Source: Candidatus Woesearchaeota archaeon CG10_big_fil_rev_8_21_14_0_10_36_11 (lineage in GTDB: Archaea > Nanobdellota > Nanobdellia > Woesearchaeales > GW2011-AR9). Taken from it: 7,441 nucleotides of DNA. Location: NCBI GenBank assembly GCA_002762845.1, contig PCYB01000071.1:1-7441 (forward strand), in the 5' to 3' direction. Below are positions 5,919 through 7,441 of this stretch, piece after piece. The notes beneath the pieces are model-generated. The model was not told the origin of the DNA. It worked only from the letters and a program-made list of their open reading frames with translations, and did not search any database. Numbering within the stretch: the first letter of the stretch is position 1; each line of letters begins with the position of its first letter. The translations under genes and the position numbers were made by a program.

Positions 5919-6173
5919 ATGGCAGAAAAGCCAAGGGGTAAAGTTACCCATTATTATGATAGGATTGGAGTTGCTGTTGTTCTTGTTGATAAGATTCTGA
6001 GAAGAGGAGACAAAGTAAAGATTGGAAAAGGAAGTTTTTTTGAGCAGAAAGTTACGTCAATGCAGATAGATAAAGAACGAATTGATATTGCGCGAAAGGG
6101 GTCAGAAATCGGATTAAAAGTTAAAGATAGAGTCCGTGTTGGTGATAATGTGTTTAAAATAGAAAGAAAATAA
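5919..6173 (+). CDS. Stand-alone translation elongation factor-like protein (EF-Tu domain II-like beta barrel)
   Basis: The 84-residue protein matches the small archaeal and bacterial EF-like family whose fold is EF-Tu domain II. Recognisable elements are RGKVTHYYDRIGVAVV at 6-21, LRRGDKVKI at 27-35, VTSMQIDKE at 45-53, ARKGSEIGLKV at 58-68 and RVRVGDNVFKI at 71-81. There is no GTPase domain, so it cannot act as an elongation factor alone. In some genomes such proteins occur fused or next to U32-family peptidases linked to RNA modification; no U32 gene is in this window. A cytoplasmic RNA- or ribosome-related role is inference. The start is set by GAGGTGA five bases upstream. The gene ends six bases from the convergent membrane-protein gene. 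Its closeness to EF-1 alpha and uS10 could be chance. Confidence 0.85.
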   Translation: MAEKPRGKVTHYYDRIGVAVVLVDKILRRGDKVKIGKGSFFEQKVTSMQIDKERIDIARKGSEIGLKVKDRVRVGDNVFKIERK

Positions 6174-6179
6174 AAAAAA

Positions 6180-6428
6180 TTATCTTCTTTTTCTTTTTCG
6201 TGCTGGCATTTTCGTTACTTCTGGAACTGCACAGCTTGAACTGCTACAACATGGATGGAACAGTTTTCCTAAACCAAGAAGTATCATCAATACTGCAAAG
6301 AATGCAACCCAGCCATCAATTCCTAACCACATTGGCCATACAAATGCGTTCAACAAAATAAGAATTCCTATTATAATCTTCGTGAGTCCAACACATTTCA
6401 TTGAATGACTACTATAATTTTTTTCCAT
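6180..6428 (-). CDS. Two-helix small membrane protein with Cys-rich and basic C-terminal tail
   Basis: The 82-residue product has a polar N-terminus, a hydrophobic segment at about 16-31 (KIIIGILILLNAFVWP), a WLGIDGW linker at 34-40, and a second hydrophobic segment at about 40-56. A tail with Cys 60, 61 and 66 (HPCCSSSSCAVP) ends in the basic run RKRKRR. The linker, with Trp residues around G-I-D-G, looks conserved and I associate it with small DPANN-archaeal membrane proteins, from memory only. The paired Cys and the later Cys could bind metal or form a disulfide, and the basic end could contact RNA, DNA or lipid; both are guesses. I chose ATG 6428 because GAGGTGA lies five bases upstream; a GTG within that motif extends the frame by three codons. 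The gene lies 68 bases downstream of spt5, with its own TATA box. Confidence 0.8.
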   Translation of the reverse strand: MEKNYSSHSMKCVGLTKIIIGILILLNAFVWPMWLGIDGWVAFFAVLMILLGLGKLFHPCCSSSSCAVPEVTKMPARKRKRR

Positions 6429-6433
6429 TACAA

Positions 6434-6440
6434 TCACCTC
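6434..6440 (-). promoter_or_regulatory. Shine-Dalgarno sequence of the small membrane-protein gene
   Basis: Minus-strand GAGGTGA lies five bases before ATG 6428. It is identical in sequence and spacing to the site of the EF-like gene and fixes the start three codons inside the longest frame. Confidence 0.75.
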
Positions 6441-6466
6441 TTTTAAGACATAATAAAATTCTTGGG

Positions 6467-6476
6467 GTATAAAAAA
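6467..6476 (-). promoter_or_regulatory. TATA-like box of the small membrane-protein gene
   Basis: The minus strand reads TTTTTTATAC, followed by CCC. It predicts initiation near 6445 and a leader of about 17 bases holding the GAGGTGA site. A 12-base perfect palindrome lies just upstream, at 6485-6496. Confidence 0.5.
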
Positions 6477-6484
6477 GTATCGAA

Positions 6485-6496
6485 AAGAACGTTCTT
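6485..6496. promoter_or_regulatory. 12-base perfect palindrome, candidate operator
   Basis: AAGAACGTTCTT is a perfect inverted repeat without spacer. It sits in the 67 bases between the spt5 stop and the Shine-Dalgarno site of the small membrane-protein gene, about nine bases upstream of the latter's TATA-like box. That is a position where archaeal activators often bind. It could also be chance or part of the spt5 mRNA end. No second copy was noticed in the window. Confidence 0.3.
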
Positions 6497-6504
6497 ACAA
6501 ATAT

Positions 6505-6966
6505 TTACTCTTCGTCATCATTTTCCCGCCTAATAACCTTAACAGCGTCCATCTTAACAGTTATTGGGATAGGAACGGCAGATTCTAACAACTCAACGAC
6601 AATTTCTTCTTTTTGTTTGTTTATACGCATAACTTTCGCATTTTCACGTTTAAATGGGCCGGAAATTATTTCAACAATGTCGCTTTTCTTGATGTTCATT
6701 TCAATCTTTACCTGTTCAAGCATATGTTCAATCTCTGGATAAGGAATTTCTCGTGGAAGTAATCCCCGTGCGTATGGGACGCCACGTAATGCAGTTTCCG
6801 CATCGACTTTTGATAATGTTTCAATGAAAATGTAGCCTCGCATTCCATGGGGTCGTATAACAGAGAGAATACCTTCAGAACTTTTTTGTAGCTTTGACAC
6901 TAAATAATCAACAACTTGATCTTCTCTGTTTGCCGCTGTCCGTAGTCCAAAGATGTGAGTTTCCAT
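6505..6966 (-). CDS. spt5: Transcription elongation factor Spt5 (archaeal NusG homolog)
   Basis: This factor binds the RNA polymerase clamp, closes the DNA channel and raises processivity; in archaea it normally pairs with Spt4. The 153-residue length is typical. The NGN domain covers about residues 1-82, beginning IFGLRTAANREDQVVDYL and including GMRGYIFIE (41-49) and VPYARGLLPREIP (63-75). The KOW domain covers about 92-146, with SDIVEIISGPFKRENAKVMR, a loop ending in KEEIVVELLESAVPIPITV and then AVKVI. The tail is acidic (ENDDEE). The ATG lies three bases after the secE stop with no Shine-Dalgarno sequence, so it is probably translated by coupling from secE. Many archaea follow secE-spt5 with ribosomal protein L11; here a separately promoted membrane-protein gene follows instead. 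Confidence 0.95.
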   Translation of the reverse strand: METHIFGLRTAANREDQVVDYLVSKLQKSSEGILSVIRPHGMRGYIFIETLSKVDAETALRGVPYARGLLPREIPYPEIEHMLEQVKIEMNIKKSDIVEIISGPFKRENAKVMRINKQKEEIVVELLESAVPIPITVKMDAVKVIRRENDDEE

Positions 6967-6969
6967 TTT

Positions 6970-7158
6970 CTAAAAAAATAATTGTTTTACAAGATGCAAG
7001 ACAAATCCGAGAGCGCCAATGATAAGGATGCCTATTCCCGTCACTTTCACAAGGCTCATATACTCCGTTCTATCTGGTTTCTTTGTAATACGTAACACTC
7101 TAAGCGTTTCTTTTATAAACCTTTTCACTCTGCTCGTCTTTTGTACTTGTGGATCCAT
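6970..7158 (-). CDS. secE: Preprotein translocase subunit SecE (Sec61 gamma)
   Basis: This is the single-span gamma subunit that clamps the SecY/Sec61 alpha channel in the cytoplasmic membrane. The 62-residue product has an amphipathic N-terminal helix (RVKRFIKETLRVLRITKKP, 10-28), the family signature PDRTEYMSLVKVTGIGIL (28-45), and one membrane span at about 38-58 rich in Gly and Ile. It lies directly upstream of spt5, the usual archaeal order. The ATG at 7158 is about 28 bases from a perfect TATA box, so the operon mRNA is probably leaderless. No ftsZ gene is seen upstream, although that neighbour is common in other archaea. Confidence 0.93.
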   Translation of the reverse strand: MDPQVQKTSRVKRFIKETLRVLRITKKPDRTEYMSLVKVTGIGILIIGALGFVLHLVKQLFF

Positions 7159-7180
7159 ATTCTAAGAAACTACTTGTTTG

Positions 7181-7190
7181 ATTTATAAAG
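7181..7190 (-). promoter_or_regulatory. TATA box of the secE-spt5 operon
   Basis: The minus strand reads CTTTATAAAT, identical to the EF-1 alpha and uS10 boxes. Its centre is about 28 bases from ATG 7158, which predicts an mRNA that begins at or beside the start codon. Confidence 0.75.
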
Positions 7191-7268
7191 ATTACTGTTC
7201 TGAATTTATATATGTTTTACCATTGTTGATTAATCACTATTTTTGTAACTCATTTTTTAGAACAATAA

Positions 7269-7278
7269 TTAATAAATA
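7269..7278 (+). promoter_or_regulatory. Possible TATA box for an interrupted gene at 7302
   Basis: TTAATAAATA is centred about 28 bases before ATG 7302, the same spacing as for the leaderless genes here. The surrounding sequence is very A/T-rich, so chance matches are likely. A 5-base inverted repeat (ATAGT, AAT, ACTAT) lies just downstream at 7276-7288. Confidence 0.3.
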
Positions 7279-7301
7279 GTAATACTATCTTTTAAAAATA
7301 T

Positions 7302-7441
7302 ATGTCTGAACAATATGAAAACCTTTTTAAGACAGATATAGGCTTGGATCAACTTCAATACTTAAATCGTCCGAGGAGTTAGTCAACGACATAAATATCC
7401 TATAAAATTTTGCATAAAAATATGTTCTTTCCAAAATCCCT
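7302..7441 (+). pseudogene. Possible start of a gene broken by a frameshift, running off the window
   Basis: From ATG 7302 the frame reads MSEQYENLFKTDIGLDQLQY, then LNRPRS and a stop at 7380-7382. From 7366 a second frame (+1 relative to the first) is open to the window edge, reading VRGVSQRHKYPIKFCIKICS after its first codon. The two overlap, so a single indel near 7366-7380 would join them into one N-terminal region. The joined RHKYP-x(2)-F-x-I stretch faintly recalls the N-terminal region of IS6-type transposases, but this is weak. A TATA-like box lies at the leaderless spacing. The rest lies outside the window, so this may equally be two short chance frames in a non-coding stretch. Confidence 0.25.

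Noticed and set aside
7302..7441. A structured RNA or C/D box RNA in the right-hand intergenic region.
   Set aside because: No C box, no long stem and no tRNA-like arms could be found; the region is mostly A/T-rich.
1..7441. CRISPR array, tRNA, rRNA or an intact insertion sequence.
   Set aside because: No regularly spaced repeats, no tRNA T-loop or anticodon-arm pattern, and no complete transposase or terminal inverted repeats were seen.

Overview
The window looks like ordinary chromosome from an AT-rich archaeon. The evidence is a full-length archaeal EF-1 alpha followed by ribosomal protein uS10, a SecE/Sec61-gamma gene followed by an archaeal Spt5 (NGN plus KOW), a DHH/DHHA1 RecJ-like phosphoesterase, and A/T-rich TATA boxes, several of them about 28 bp before a start codon. 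The small, fragmented gene neighbourhoods and the style of the small membrane proteins suggest a DPANN lineage close to Woesearchaeota or Pacearchaeota. That placement is inference, because no rRNA is present.

Layout. Positions 1-430 carry a small three-helix membrane protein of unknown function (+), whose stop codon overlaps the stop of the convergent gene. Positions 419-1462 (-) look like a two-gene operon: a 128-residue membrane protein, then a 213-residue regulator with two Fis/NtrC-type helix-turn-helix units 108 residues apart. Positions 1557-2033 (+) hold the C-terminal half of a polyprenyl-synthetase-like protein with no N-terminal half, probably a gene remnant. Positions 2046-3074 (-) encode the DHH phosphoesterase. 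Positions 3241-5004 (+) are EF-1 alpha and uS10, each with its own TATA box and separated by a pyrimidine-rich terminator. Positions 5021-5785 (-) are an orphan nucleotidyltransferase-fold protein. Positions 5919-6173 (+) are a stand-alone EF-Tu domain II-like protein. Positions 6180-6428 (-) are a two-helix membrane protein with a Cys-rich, basic tail. Positions 6505-7158 (-) are the spt5 and secE operon. The last ~240 bases hold a possible leaderless gene start at 7302 that is interrupted after 26 codons.

Functionally, the conserved genes serve translation (EF-1 alpha, uS10, possibly the EF-like protein), transcription elongation (Spt5), protein export (SecE) and nucleic-acid or nucleotide turnover (DHH). 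The accessory genes between them are the double-HTH regulator with its membrane partner, the truncated isoprenoid enzyme and the nucleotidyltransferase. The last two share an AGA-dominated arginine codon usage unlike EF-1 alpha.

The sequence also shows two translation-start styles. Four genes have a TATA box about 28 bp from the start codon and little or no leader. Three genes have short leaders with clear GGAGG or GAGGTGA Shine-Dalgarno sequences. I see no CRISPR array, tRNA, rRNA or intact mobile element, and no convincing new multi-gene system. The most unusual item is the archaeal double-Fis-HTH regulator and its membrane neighbour.
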